Source of the DNA: Actinomycetota bacterium
GTDB taxonomy: Bacteria > Actinomycetota > Acidimicrobiia > Spongiisociales > UBA5794
DNA: 8,792 bases
Direction: 5' to 3'
NCBI GenBank assembly: GCA_003648875.1
Contig: QMQC01000049.1
Location: 1-8,792 of the forward strand
The notes under the pieces were generated by a model. That model did no database searches. It saw nothing but the letters and a program-made list of their open reading frames with translations, and was not told the origin of the DNA. Shown here one piece after another: positions 1-7,847 of the stretch (its first letter is position 1; every line of letters begins with the position of its first letter). Position numbers and translations under genes: made by a program.

Positions 1-2
1 CC

Positions 3-641
3 TCGGGAGGGGGCATCGACTTCTTTCAGGCACCTGCCATGGTAAACGACCTGATGTCAGGCAAGCTCCTCAGATGGCTCACCGGCTCGAATCTTCCCGG
101 ACGGCGCTTGCTCTATCGATTCACCGCAAAACCGATACTCAGAGTTGCAGACGCGGTTCTCGGCGGGCCGCTGCTGAGCGAAGTCACCGACTTCCTTGTC
201 GATCTGCGGACCATGCATGACACGATATCGGTACGATCCCGCACGATCGAGAGCTACCTCAGACAGGCAACCACGATCGTGGCCACCACCGCCGATCCGT
301 CTCCGATCCATGAGACGCGACGCTTCTTCAGTGAACTGGGAGGCCTCGATATCAAGCCCGATGCCGTGATCTTCAACCGCAAGCTGCCCGATTCGTGGGT
401 GGAGGCCGCCGACACTCCGATTCGAGGGGTGGAGGATCACGCCCTCAGAGCGAAGGCGAAGATGAACCTGCGCTCATGGGCTTCTGAGGCCCGCAGGCAA
501 TCCGATGCGGCCGACGAGATCTCGGCGCGATACCACGTGCCCGTCTATCCCGTTCCTTGGACAACACCGTCGCCAGAGACCCTCACGGACCTCAAAGAGA
601 TGGTGTCGCCATCAGGCATCGTTGAAGATCTTTGCCTATAG
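3..641 (+). CDS. ArsA/GET3-like ATPase, C-terminal part (5' end outside the window)
   Basis: This is the last 212 or so residues of a larger protein. The frame is open to the left window edge, so the ATG at 39 is probably an internal methionine and not the start. It resembles the C-terminal half of actinobacterial ArsA/GET3-family (anion-transporting ATPase-like) P-loop NTPases. The signs are a 'DFFQAPAMVNDLMSGKLLRW' segment like the post-switch helices of the family, a 'VATTADPSPIHETRRFF' strand-helix, a following 'GLDIKPDAVIFNRKLP' matching the usual 'VVNRV.P' strand, and a terminal 'YHVPVYPVPW' strand. The Walker A (P-loop) region would lie upstream and cannot be checked. Bacterial members are soluble ATPases of mostly unknown cargo; a role in arsenite export or tail-anchored protein handling should not be assumed. 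It ends at TAG 639-641 and converges on dnaE. Family assignment rests on recalled family pattern, without a search. Confidence 0.7.
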   Translation, partial: SGGGIDFFQAPAMVNDLMSGKLLRWLTGSNLPGRRLLYRFTAKPILRVADAVLGGPLLSEVTDFLVDLRTMHDTISVRSRTIESYLRQATTIVATTADPSPIHETRRFFSELGGLDIKPDAVIFNRKLPDSWVEAADTPIRGVEDHALRAKAKMNLRSWASEARRQSDAADEISARYHVPVYPVPWTTPSPETLTDLKEMVSPSGIVEDLCL

Positions 642-720
642 AAGTTCACAGTCAAGGAAGTTCACAGTGCTGACTTTGAACTGTCAACTGTCAACTTTGA
701 ACTTCTGAGCTCTCTCAGAA
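641..720. repeat. Composite direct/inverted repeat with 7-base periodicity between convergent genes
   Basis: The gap between the ArsA-like gene and dnaE is almost entirely repeats. The 12-mer GAAGTTCACAGT occurs at 641-652 and again at 657-668. Four tandem heptads follow in the order A-B-B-A: CTTTGAA (674-680), CTGTCAA (681-687), CTGTCAA (688-694), CTTTGAA (695-701). The 12-mer at 657-668 pairs with 694-705 with 11 of 12 matches, giving a long stem around the central heptads. A second stem of 7 bp with a 4-base loop, TTCTGAG/CTCAGAA, lies at 703-709 and 714-720 and overlaps the dnaE stop codon. The stretch is AT-richer than the flanking genes. It could end transcription from both sides, or be one copy of a dispersed intergenic repeat or a protein-binding array. 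No run of T follows, so it is not a textbook intrinsic terminator. Confidence 0.6.
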
Positions 721-3700
721 CACCGCTTTGGGTCCGAGGAGTTCGCGCAACTCGGCAAACAGGGCTGAGCGGGGTTCCACGTTGTGTTCGGCACCGATCC
801 GCAAGACCTTCTCGTCGCCTTCTGACGTCATGTGGATGAACACGGGTGCAGATCCAGGGTGGTTGCCAAGCACCGATTTCAGATGCTCGACAACCGATGA
901 CGACAGGCGCGACGCCGAAACACGGACACGAACGATCACTTCCTCGCTCAAGACTGGTTCAGACACGGATTGCACGATGAACTTCACATCATCGCCACGG
1001 TGATCAACGCGACCGCGCATCACGACGATCGCGTCCTCCCGGATCATGGGGCCGTGCTCGGCGACGGTCTTGGGGAACGCCACAGCCTCGATGCTCCCCT
1101 GAAGATCCTCAACCGAGAAATACACCATCGGGTCGCCCTTGCGCGTGTACCTGCGGTTGATCGATCCGATGACACCAGCAATCGTGGCCTGGGATCGATC
1201 CTCCCTGTCCCACAGACCGGGGATTGCCGTGTCCGTCATCTGACCGAGCATCCTCTCAACGCCGAGCAACGGATGGTCGGAGATGTAGAGACCAAGCATC
1301 TCCTTCTCGAACGCAAGCCTGACCTTCTTGTCCCACTCGTGATCCGCAACCTCACGCGAGATATCACTGACCTCAGAATCTCCGCCACCGAAGAGACTGT
1401 ATTGGCCGGCTTCCTCAGCGCGTCTTCGCTCAAGGGTCGCGTCAACGATCTGATGCGCAACCTCGAGCAGGCCCCGCCTCGTGTGACCCATTGAGTCAAA
1501 GGCGCCACCCTTGATCATCGACTCGATCGTTCGCTTGTTCAGCACCTGAACGTCGACGCGGTCAATGAAGTCGAAGAAGTCCTCATAGTCACCATGTGCA
1601 GCGCGTTGCTCGACGATGAGGTCCACCACGGCCTCACCAACGTTGCGCACCGCGGACAGACCGAAGACGATCTGCCCATCTGCAGCCATGAAGTCGCGCT
1701 CTGAAACGTTCACGCCCGGTACGAGGACAGGGATGCCCATCATCCTGCACTCGTGCAGGTACGCGGCGGTCTTGTCCTTGTTGCTCTTGACGGCGGTGAG
1801 CAAGGCAGCCATGTATTCAGCGGGATGGTGCGCCTTGAGCCAGGCCGTCTGATAGGCAACAAGGGCATATGCGGCCGAGTGGCTCTTGTTGAAACCGTAT
1901 CCCGCGAAGTGTTCGATGAACCCGAAGAGATCCCTGCCCAGGGCCTCGGGATAACCATTCGCGACACAACCAGCGATGAATCTCTCTTCCTGCTCGCGCA
2001 TCACCGAAGGGATCTTCTTGCCGATGGCCTTGCGCAAGTTGTCAGCATCAGCCATCGAGAAGCCAGCGATCAACTCCGCGGTCTGCATGACCTGCTCCTG
2101 GAACACCATGATTCCGTATGTATCCCCCAGGACCGCCTCGAGGTCCGGATGGGGATACTCGACGACCGATTTCCCATTCTTGCGATTCGCATATTCGAGG
2201 TGCATACCCGCTCCGAGCGGGCCGGGTCGATACAAGGCGTTGAGGGCGATGAGGTGTTCGAATCTGTCCGGTCCGAGATTTCTCATGAGTGCACGCATCG
2301 GGCCACCCTCGAACTGGAAGACGCCCATCGAGTCACCACGACGCAACATGTCGTACACGGGTTCGTCGTCGAGAGGAACGTTGTCGATGTCTGGTCGGGT
2401 GCCGGTGTTTCGCTCGATGAGTTCGAGGGCACGTTCGATCGTGGCGAGGTTTCGCAAACCGAGGAAATCCATCTTGAGCAGACCAAGAGCCTCGACACCG
2501 TGCATCTCGTACTGGGTAACGACTTCGGCGTCTTCGCCCTTGCGTTGGATCGGCACGATGTTGGTGAGGGGCTCGGGCGAGATCACGACCGCGGCGGCAT
2601 GGATCGAATCCTGCCTCCTGAGCCCCTCGAGGCCTCTGGCAGTCTCGATGATCTCCGTTGCTCCGTCGACGGTGGCAAGCAAGTCACGAAGACCGGATGC
2701 TGCCGAGTAGTGGTCACGAACGTCGCTCGGCGCATCCGGGCCGGGTTCGGTGAGGCACTGATCGATACTGGCATCGTTGCCGAGAATCGCCGGAGGCATC
2801 GCCTTGGCTAGCTGATCGCCCGTGGAGTATGGGTAATCGAGGACTCTGGCCGCGTCCCTGATCGCCTGTTTGCCCTTGATCGTGGAGAACGTGATGATCT
2901 GGGCAACGTGATCTGACCCGTACTTGTCTGCTGTGTACCTGATCATCTCGCCGCGATACCGCTCATCGAAGTCCATGTCGATGTCGGGCATCTCCTTCCG
3001 ACCGGGGTTCAGGAACCGCTCGAAGATCAAACCGAATTCAATCGGATCGAGATCCGTGATGTTGAGGCAGTAGGCGACGATCGAACCCGCCGCGCTGCCT
3101 CTACCCGGCCCCGTGCGGATGCCCCTCTTCACCGCATATGCAATGAGGTCCCACACGATGAGGAAGTATGCGGAGAACCCCATTTGCGAGATGATCTTGA
3201 GCTCGTAGTCGATGCGTTCCTGAACCTCGGACGAGATCGACCCGTATCGCCCAGCGGCTCCCTCGAGAACGAGATGCTGCAGATACGTGTCCTCCGAATA
3301 ACCCTGCGGAACCGAGAATTGTGGGAGAAGGATCCTCCCGAAGTCGATGTCGAAATCCACACGCTCAGCTATGAGCAGGGTGTTGTCCGTTGCACCCGGA
3401 TATCGCTCCGCGTCGAACAGTGTCCGCATCGCAGATGCGGACTTGATGTAGAACTCCTGGGAGTGGAACCTGAACCTGTTCTCCTCTGACTTCACGGAAC
3501 CCGTCTGGATGCACAACAGGGCGTCGTGAGCGTCAGCCTCGTGGGCATGGGTGTAGTGGGAGTCGTTCGCAGCAAGTAGCGGCGCGTCGATCCTCCTACC
3601 GATGTCAAGCAGGTCATCCATGATCGCCTGCTGAGCCGGAATGCCGTGGTCCTGCAATTCGATGAAGAAGTTCTCCCTGCCGAGAATGTCCTGATACATC

Positions 3701-4218
3701 CCCGCTGCAGCAAGCGCCGCGTCGAAGTCTCGGTCCGTGCGAAGTTGATCATCATCCGCCGCCTCATCGACACCGAGCAACTGAGGTACGTGGCCACCGA
3801 GACACCCGGTCGTACCGATCAGGCCATCGCTGTACTCGGTGAGCAGTTCGGCATCGATCCTCGGCTTGTAGTAGTAGCCCTCCGTGTACGCCCTGGACAC
3901 AAGCTTCAAGAGGTTGCGATATCCAACTTCGGTCTCAGCGAGGATCGTCATGTGGTATCTGCGGTCGTCGCGTCTCGCCGGGCGCTCGAAGCGCGAACCG
4001 GGTGTCAGGTAGGCCTCGACACCGATGATGGGTTTCACACCCTCAGCCTTTGCAGCCTTCATGAAGTCGACCACGCCATAAAGGACGCCGTGGTCGGTGA
4101 TCGCCACAGCGGGTTGATTGTCCGCGGCGACGGCTTTGACGAGGTCATCCACCTTCGCCGCGCCATCGAGCATCGAGAACTCAGTGTGCACATGAAGATG
4201 AACGAAACTGTCTGACAC
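715..4218 (-). CDS. dnaE: DNA polymerase III alpha subunit (replicative DnaE, DnaE1 type) with intact PHP domain
   Basis: Catalytic subunit of the replicative DNA polymerase, 1167 residues, the usual length for DnaE1. The N-terminal PHP domain (about residues 5-225) keeps all nine expected metal ligands: H9, H11, D18, H43, E68, H89, C139, D219 and H221. In the palm, the 'PDIDMDF' motif supplies D412 and D414, and 'KMDFLGLR' supplies D584, matching E. coli D401, D403 and D555. Fingers motifs follow, including 'GYGFNKSHS' near 770. A helix-hairpin-helix region with 'LNKRTIES' lies near 890. A clamp-binding pentapeptide, QYSLF, is at 939-943 (bases 1390-1404). An OB fold ('ATIAGVIGSINRR' onward) spans about 1010-1070, before a C-terminal tail. 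The start is GTG at 4218 giving 'MSDSFVHLHVHTEFS', the family's normal N-terminus, with a weak GGGA upstream. It is divergent from pfkA. An error-prone DnaE2 is unlikely given the intact PHP site and clamp motif. Confidence 0.97.
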   Translation of the reverse strand: MSDSFVHLHVHTEFSMLDGAAKVDDLVKAVAADNQPAVAITDHGVLYGVVDFMKAAKAEGVKPIIGVEAYLTPGSRFERPARRDDRRYHMTILAETEVGYRNLLKLVSRAYTEGYYYKPRIDAELLTEYSDGLIGTTGCLGGHVPQLLGVDEAADDDQLRTDRDFDAALAAAGMYQDILGRENFFIELQDHGIPAQQAIMDDLLDIGRRIDAPLLAANDSHYTHAHEADAHDALLCIQTGSVKSEENRFRFHSQEFYIKSASAMRTLFDAERYPGATDNTLLIAERVDFDIDFGRILLPQFSVPQGYSEDTYLQHLVLEGAAGRYGSISSEVQERIDYELKIISQMGFSAYFLIVWDLIAYAVKRGIRTGPGRGSAAGSIVAYCLNITDLDPIEFGLIFERFLNPGRKEMPDIDMDFDERYRGEMIRYTADKYGSDHVAQIITFSTIKGKQAIRDAARVLDYPYSTGDQLAKAMPPAILGNDASIDQCLTEPGPDAPSDVRDHYSAASGLRDLLATVDGATEIIETARGLEGLRRQDSIHAAAVVISPEPLTNIVPIQRKGEDAEVVTQYEMHGVEALGLLKMDFLGLRNLATIERALELIERNTGTRPDIDNVPLDDEPVYDMLRRGDSMGVFQFEGGPMRALMRNLGPDRFEHLIALNALYRPGPLGAGMHLEYANRKNGKSVVEYPHPDLEAVLGDTYGIMVFQEQVMQTAELIAGFSMADADNLRKAIGKKIPSVMREQEERFIAGCVANGYPEALGRDLFGFIEHFAGYGFNKSHSAAYALVAYQTAWLKAHHPAEYMAALLTAVKSNKDKTAAYLHECRMMGIPVLVPGVNVSERDFMAADGQIVFGLSAVRNVGEAVVDLIVEQRAAHGDYEDFFDFIDRVDVQVLNKRTIESMIKGGAFDSMGHTRRGLLEVAHQIVDATLERRRAEEAGQYSLFGGGDSEVSDISREVADHEWDKKVRLAFEKEMLGLYISDHPLLGVERMLGQMTDTAIPGLWDREDRSQATIAGVIGSINRRYTRKGDPMVYFSVEDLQGSIEAVAFPKTVAEHGPMIREDAIVVMRGRVDHRGDDVKFIVQSVSEPVLSEEVIVRVRVSASRLSSSVVEHLKSVLGNHPGSAPVFIHMTSEGDEKVLRIGAEHNVEPRSALFAELRELLGPKAVF

Positions 4219-4429
4219 CGTATCCCGATTCTCGAATCACACGCATGTAAGCACGCCATTGTGGCACGTGCACGCCTGGTGCATGGTCGACCATCGCGCA
4301 GCGCATCGCGTGACTGGAAGACTCGCGCTCGCCCTAAGGTAGCGTCAACACACTCGGCAGCCGCACACGTTGAGATACGGTCGATCTCACACAGGAACCA
4401 ACCCCAATTGATGGCATCGAGGAGGAACT
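4219..4429. promoter_or_regulatory. Divergent promoter region between dnaE and pfkA
   Basis: About 210 bases without a plausible gene must drive dnaE leftward and pfkA rightward. Visible elements are a perfect 12-base palindrome ATGGTCGACCAT (4283-4294), an 8-base palindrome GCACGTGC (4264-4271), and an inverted repeat TGAGAT/ATCTCA (4371-4376 and 4384-4389) with a 7-base spacer in the probable pfkA leader. A weak promoter for pfkA may be GTGACT (4310-4315), a 19-base spacer, and TAAGGT (4335-4340). I could not pick a convincing promoter for dnaE; TTACAT read on the - strand at about 4243-4248 is only a possible -10. A longer reading frame crosses this region on the + strand from 4261 but runs into pfkA out of frame and resembles nothing. 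Confidence 0.45.
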
Positions 4430-5455
4430 GTGGGCGTCATAGGACTACTGACGGCGGGTGGGGATTGCCCCGGTTTGAACGCAGTCATCCGAGGCGTTGT
4501 TGGCCGCGCAGGACGACGTGGCAGCGAGGTTCTCGGGATTCTCAATGGCTGGGAAGGCCTCATGAAGGACCACACCACGCCTCTCGATCGAGACAAAGTG
4601 CGCGGAATCCTGGGGCGCGGTGGCACCATTCTGGGCACATCACGAATGGATCCGTATGTTCACGGCGACGGGTTTGCAAGTCTGCATGAAACGATTTCGC
4701 GCAACGGCATCGACAAAGTCATCGTCGTTGGTGGGGACGGGACCCTGCGTTCTGCGATGCAGCTCGCCGGTGAGGGACTCAAGATCATCGGTGTGCCGAA
4801 GACGATCGACAATGACATCTGCGGAACGGACATCACGTTCGGATTCCAGACGGCCGTGCAGATAGCAACCGATGCGGTCGATCGGCTTGCAACAACCGCA
4901 GAAGCCCACAACAGGGTCATCATCGTTGAAGTGATGGGGCGAACCAAGGGTTGGATAGCCACCCACACCGGGCTTGCCGGTGGGGCTGACTACATCCTGA
5001 TACCAGAGTACGAGTACGACATCGGCCATGTTGTCGACGTGCTCAGGCAGAGGCACCGATCGGGCCACAAGTACTCCATCGTCGTCGTTGCCGAAGGAAT
5101 CGATCCTCCACCCGGCTACGAGACCGCAGAAGCGAAGAAGGACGCATTCGGATTCGATCGGCTTGGCGGCGTCGCATACTCAGTAGCCGCCGCGATCGAA
5201 GATCGTACCAATTTCGAGACCAGGGTCTCGGTTCTCGGTCACATCCAGCGCGGCGGGACACCCGTCGCATCCGACAGGGTGCTTGCGTCACGCATGGGTG
5301 TGGCTGCGACAGATTTCGCCCTCGACGACCTGACGAATGTGATGGTTGCGGTTCGGGGAACCGAGATGGTGCCCGTGCCACTGTCGGAAGCCGCATCAGG
5401 CATCCGGGGCGTACCCGAAGATCTGTATGCGACAGCCCGAACGTTCTTCGGCTAG
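4430..5455 (+). CDS. pfkA: 6-phosphofructokinase, PfkA family
   Basis: Phosphorylates fructose 6-phosphate to fructose 1,6-bisphosphate, the committed step of glycolysis; cytosolic. The 341 residues fit the bacterial PfkA length, and the numbering happens to coincide with E. coli PfkA near the active site. Seen are 'GGDCPGLN' (10-17), the nucleotide loop 'GGDGT' (101-105), 'PKTIDND' (123-129) with the catalytic base D127, 'VEVMGR' for substrate binding, and 'LGHIQRGGTP' near residue 250. The phosphoryl-donor positions are G104 and K124. Gly104 is typical of ATP enzymes, while Lys124 is shared by PPi enzymes and by ATP enzymes of the actinobacterial/trypanosome type. ATP is the likelier donor. 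The start is GTG at 4430, preceded by AGGAGG at 4420-4425, spacing 4. The ATG at 4411 is out of frame. The stop TAG overlaps the stop of the acyltransferase gene on the other strand. Confidence 0.95.
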   Translation: MGVIGLLTAGGDCPGLNAVIRGVVGRAGRRGSEVLGILNGWEGLMKDHTTPLDRDKVRGILGRGGTILGTSRMDPYVHGDGFASLHETISRNGIDKVIVVGGDGTLRSAMQLAGEGLKIIGVPKTIDNDICGTDITFGFQTAVQIATDAVDRLATTAEAHNRVIIVEVMGRTKGWIATHTGLAGGADYILIPEYEYDIGHVVDVLRQRHRSGHKYSIVVVAEGIDPPPGYETAEAKKDAFGFDRLGGVAYSVAAAIEDRTNFETRVSVLGHIQRGGTPVASDRVLASRMGVAATDFALDDLTNVMVAVRGTEMVPVPLSEAASGIRGVPEDLYATARTFFG

Positions 5456-6897
5456 GTCGGGCGCGCCATCGGTGGCCGTTTCTTCGTCTTCTTCCTCTTC
5501 GCAGCCTTCAGCTCCTCGAAGGAAGCCTCAAGACACGCGCTGAGACGTGTCGTGTCCTCGATGAGATCTCGATCCATGTTGATGCCGATATCGATCATTC
5601 CGCTCACTGAGAACATTGCGATGCCTGCACCGTGACTCTGCCAGAGAGGAACGAGCGGATACGTCGCAAGCATCTCTGATCCGGCCATGTAGAGCGGGAA
5701 CTGAGGGCCGGGCACGTTCGTGACCGTCATGTTGAATGGCCTTGCCCTTCCGGCAAGTCTTGCCGCAAGCGATACAAGGGTGGCGGGAGCACCTGTTGAA
5801 ACCTCCACGAGCGTCGATGCGCCAAGGGCCTGGTCCGTCTCTTTGAGGCTCCTTGTCGCCCTTGTGACGATCTGCATTCGCTTGCCGGGATCTGGCTCGC
5901 CAAGCGGAAGCTCCATGAGCCACATGGCAACTTTGTTCCCAAGCGCTCCTGTGTCATCTTGGGTGCGAACGGACACGGGTGCCATGATGCGGAACTCGAG
6001 CTCTCCCAGTTCCTCTTCACTGACCCCACCCGCCTCGACGAGATACGATCTCACCGCGCCGGCAACAATGGCAAGCATGACGTCGTTGACCGTTGCGTTG
6101 TGCTCGTTCTTGATCCTCTTGACGTCGCCCAGTGGAATCTGCAGCCAGTCGAACGCCCGCGATCCGCTGATCGGTCCGTTAAGGCTCGTCTTGGCGCTCT
6201 GGGTCAACCACCCGGAGGACAGCGATGCAGCAGCCGCCCGTGCGCGATCGGTCCAGCTCGAGGTCCAGTTTCCGATCTCGGAAGGCGCCTTCAAGATGCC
6301 GGCAAGCACTCCGGAGACGCTGCGCGATATCTCCCGAACGACAAGCTCGGTTCCGTTTGGTGCGGGTCTTGCCAACCAGGGCTTCGGTTCGTTGATCTCG
6401 AACTCCGCCGTGAAGTCGAGAAGAACAGCCATGAGGTCAACTCCGGACATGCCGTCGATCATGCAATGGTGGATCTTGGCGATGAGCGCGAAGCCTTCGT
6501 CCTCGAGACCCTCGACGACGTACAGCTCCCAGAGTGGCTTCGAACGGTCGAGCTGCTGGGACATGAGTCTCCCGGCCAGATCCTTGAGCTGCTCGGTTGA
6601 GCCCGGATGCGGCAGCGCTATGTGCCTTACGTGGTAGTCGAGATGGAAGTGTTCGTCATCGACCCAAACGGGAGAGCCCTCGAGCGGAATCTTTGCGAGC
6701 CGTTGGCGGTAGCGTGGTATCAGATCGAGCCGCGATCGTATCAACCGTCGAATCGTGCCGATATCGACACCGTCTTCGGTGATCGCTGGGCCGGATGCGA
6801 AGATTGCGACCGCACCCACGTGCATGTGCGTTGTCCTCGTCTCCAGTGCGAGGAATGAGGCGTCGAGGTTCGAAAGCTTCTCGTAATGCGCTGTCAC
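5452..6897 (-). CDS. Wax ester synthase/diacylglycerol O-acyltransferase (WS/DGAT)
   Basis: Transfers an acyl group from acyl-CoA to a fatty alcohol or diacylglycerol, making wax ester or triacylglycerol for storage; such enzymes usually sit at the membrane/lipid-droplet surface. The 481 residues match the family. Seen are an N-terminal 'LSNLDASFLALE...MHVGAVAIF', 'KPLWE' (120-124), the catalytic HHxxxDG as HHCMIDG (143-149), 'LNGPISGSRAF' (239-249), an 'ATVNDVM' motif with N271/D272, 'NVPGP' (394-398) and a 'GINMDRD' C-terminal motif. These are the two lobes of the CoA-dependent acyltransferase fold. The tail is strongly basic, with 'KRKKTKK' near 465-471, which may aid membrane contact. The start is GTG at 6897, with GGGGAG about 5 bases upstream inside the preceding gene. 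It shares GTGA with the stop of the pseudouridine synthase gene, so translation is probably coupled. Substrate preference (wax ester or triacylglycerol) cannot be read from sequence. Confidence 0.93.
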   Translation of the reverse strand: MTAHYEKLSNLDASFLALETRTTHMHVGAVAIFASGPAITEDGVDIGTIRRLIRSRLDLIPRYRQRLAKIPLEGSPVWVDDEHFHLDYHVRHIALPHPGSTEQLKDLAGRLMSQQLDRSKPLWELYVVEGLEDEGFALIAKIHHCMIDGMSGVDLMAVLLDFTAEFEINEPKPWLARPAPNGTELVVREISRSVSGVLAGILKAPSEIGNWTSSWTDRARAAAASLSSGWLTQSAKTSLNGPISGSRAFDWLQIPLGDVKRIKNEHNATVNDVMLAIVAGAVRSYLVEAGGVSEEELGELEFRIMAPVSVRTQDDTGALGNKVAMWLMELPLGEPDPGKRMQIVTRATRSLKETDQALGASTLVEVSTGAPATLVSLAARLAGRARPFNMTVTNVPGPQFPLYMAGSEMLATYPLVPLWQSHGAGIAMFSVSGMIDIGINMDRDLIEDTTRLSACLEASFEELKAAKRKKTKKRPPMARPT

Positions 6898-7847
6898 AGT
6901 GACTCCCCGTCGATGTCTCTCACCGATCCGAGGTCCGGTTCTCCGAGTGAGGCAAGGCTATCCAACAGTCCGGTTGGAAGGGCAGACAGGAAGGACATGG
7001 ACTGACCGGTCTCAGGATGCACAAATCCGATCTGCCTCGCGTGCAGCCACGGCCTCCCCGGATCAGCCGTGACGCCGCGCTTGCCGTACACGCGGTCTCC
7101 GATGATCGGATATCCGATCGACTTCATGTGGACGCGGATCTGGTGGGTTCGACCCGTCTCAAGGGCCACAGACAACAGCGTCGATTCGTGAGCTCCCCAC
7201 TGAGCGAGCCTCCGGTAGTGCGTTCGGGCCGGTCTCCCTGACTTCGTGAGATGCATGCGGGTTGGGTTCTGAGGGTCGCGCCCTATCGGTGCGTCGATCG
7301 TTCCGATCGTGTTGGTGAATCTTCCATGGACAATGCTGAGATACCGTCTGGAAACCGTTCGAGCCTTCATCATCTCGATGAGCGTGTCATAGGTCTCCTG
7401 GGTGCGTGCAACGATCAACAGACCTGATGTGTCCCTGTCCAGCCGATGGACGATCCCCCATCGGTCTTGCTGCCCAACTCCAACGATGCCCGGATACCGG
7501 GCAATCAAGCCATTCACGAGTGTCCCGCTTCCACGCCCGGACCCTGGATGGACGACAACGCCGGCGGGCTTGTCGACGACGAGAACAGCCTCGTCCTCGT
7601 AAGCCACGGTGAATGGGACATCTGGCTCGGGGGCAAGTTCCGGTGGGGGTTCAGGCATCGTTGCACGGATGACCACTCCGGCCCGCATCCTCTGGGCGGG
7701 CTTGACGGGGGTCTCTTGGACTGTCGCATCGCCCTTGTCGATGATCTCGCGCACAACCGAGCGAGCTGTTTCAAGTGTTACTGCCAGAACCTTGTCTGCG
7801 CGTTCACCATCAAGCTCGTCCGGAACCGTGACTTCGACAGTTGTCAT
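6894..7847 (-). CDS. rluD: RluA/RluD-family 23S rRNA pseudouridine synthase
   Basis: Converts specific uridines of RNA to pseudouridine; RluD proper modifies helix 69 of 23S rRNA, but the exact target here is not provable. The protein has 317 residues, the usual length. An N-terminal S4-like RNA-binding domain covers about residues 12-65 ('GERADKVLA', 'ARSVVREIIDKGDATVQ'). The catalytic domain follows, with 'VVDKPAGVVVHPG' (90-102) and the family signature 'GIVHRLDRDTSGL' (131-143), where D137 is the catalytic aspartate. Next come the typical 'VSRRYLSIVHG' and 'LETGRTHQIRVHM' blocks. The presence of the S4 domain fits RluD/RluC-like enzymes better than RluA. The ATG at 7847 overlaps the lspA stop as ATGA, and its own TGA overlaps the GTG of the WS/DGAT gene. 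The lspA-rluD pairing is common in bacteria; the acyltransferase partner is not one I expect. Confidence 0.93.
   Translation of the reverse strand: MTTVEVTVPDELDGERADKVLAVTLETARSVVREIIDKGDATVQETPVKPAQRMRAGVVIRATMPEPPPELAPEPDVPFTVAYEDEAVLVVDKPAGVVVHPGSGRGSGTLVNGLIARYPGIVGVGQQDRWGIVHRLDRDTSGLLIVARTQETYDTLIEMMKARTVSRRYLSIVHGRFTNTIGTIDAPIGRDPQNPTRMHLTKSGRPARTHYRRLAQWGAHESTLLSVALETGRTHQIRVHMKSIGYPIIGDRVYGKRGVTADPGRPWLHARQIGFVHPETGQSMSFLSALPTGLLDSLASLGEPDLGSVRDIDGESL

Noticed and set aside
39..41. ATG at 39 as the true start of the ArsA-like gene
   Set aside because: The frame is open to the left edge, and the residues before this ATG fit the conserved segment of the family, so the gene begins outside the window.
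1753..2811. Long open frame of 352 codons on the + strand, antisense to dnaE
   Set aside because: It lies wholly within the certain dnaE gene on the other strand, resembles no family I know, has no ribosome binding site I can see, and is expected from third-position GC bias opposite a long GC-rich gene.
4261..4689. Open frame on the + strand crossing the dnaE-pfkA gap and entering pfkA
   Set aside because: It is out of frame with pfkA, starts at a GTG without a ribosome binding site, and its product is Arg/Ser/His-rich without resemblance to a protein family.
5460..5467. GGCGCGCC palindrome just after the shared stop codons
   Set aside because: An 8-base GC palindrome is common by chance in this base composition and lies within coding sequence.
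5465..5490. Possible intrinsic terminator after pfkA (4-bp stem followed by a T/C-rich stretch)
   Set aside because: The stem is too short and the T run is interrupted by C and G. The T/C-rich bases are explained by the Lys/Arg-rich C-terminus of the acyltransferase on the other strand.
5720..6637. Open frame of 305 codons on the + strand, antisense to the WS/DGAT gene
   Set aside because: The translation is low-complexity and rich in Ser, Pro and Arg with no recognisable motif, and the other strand has a full set of acyltransferase motifs.
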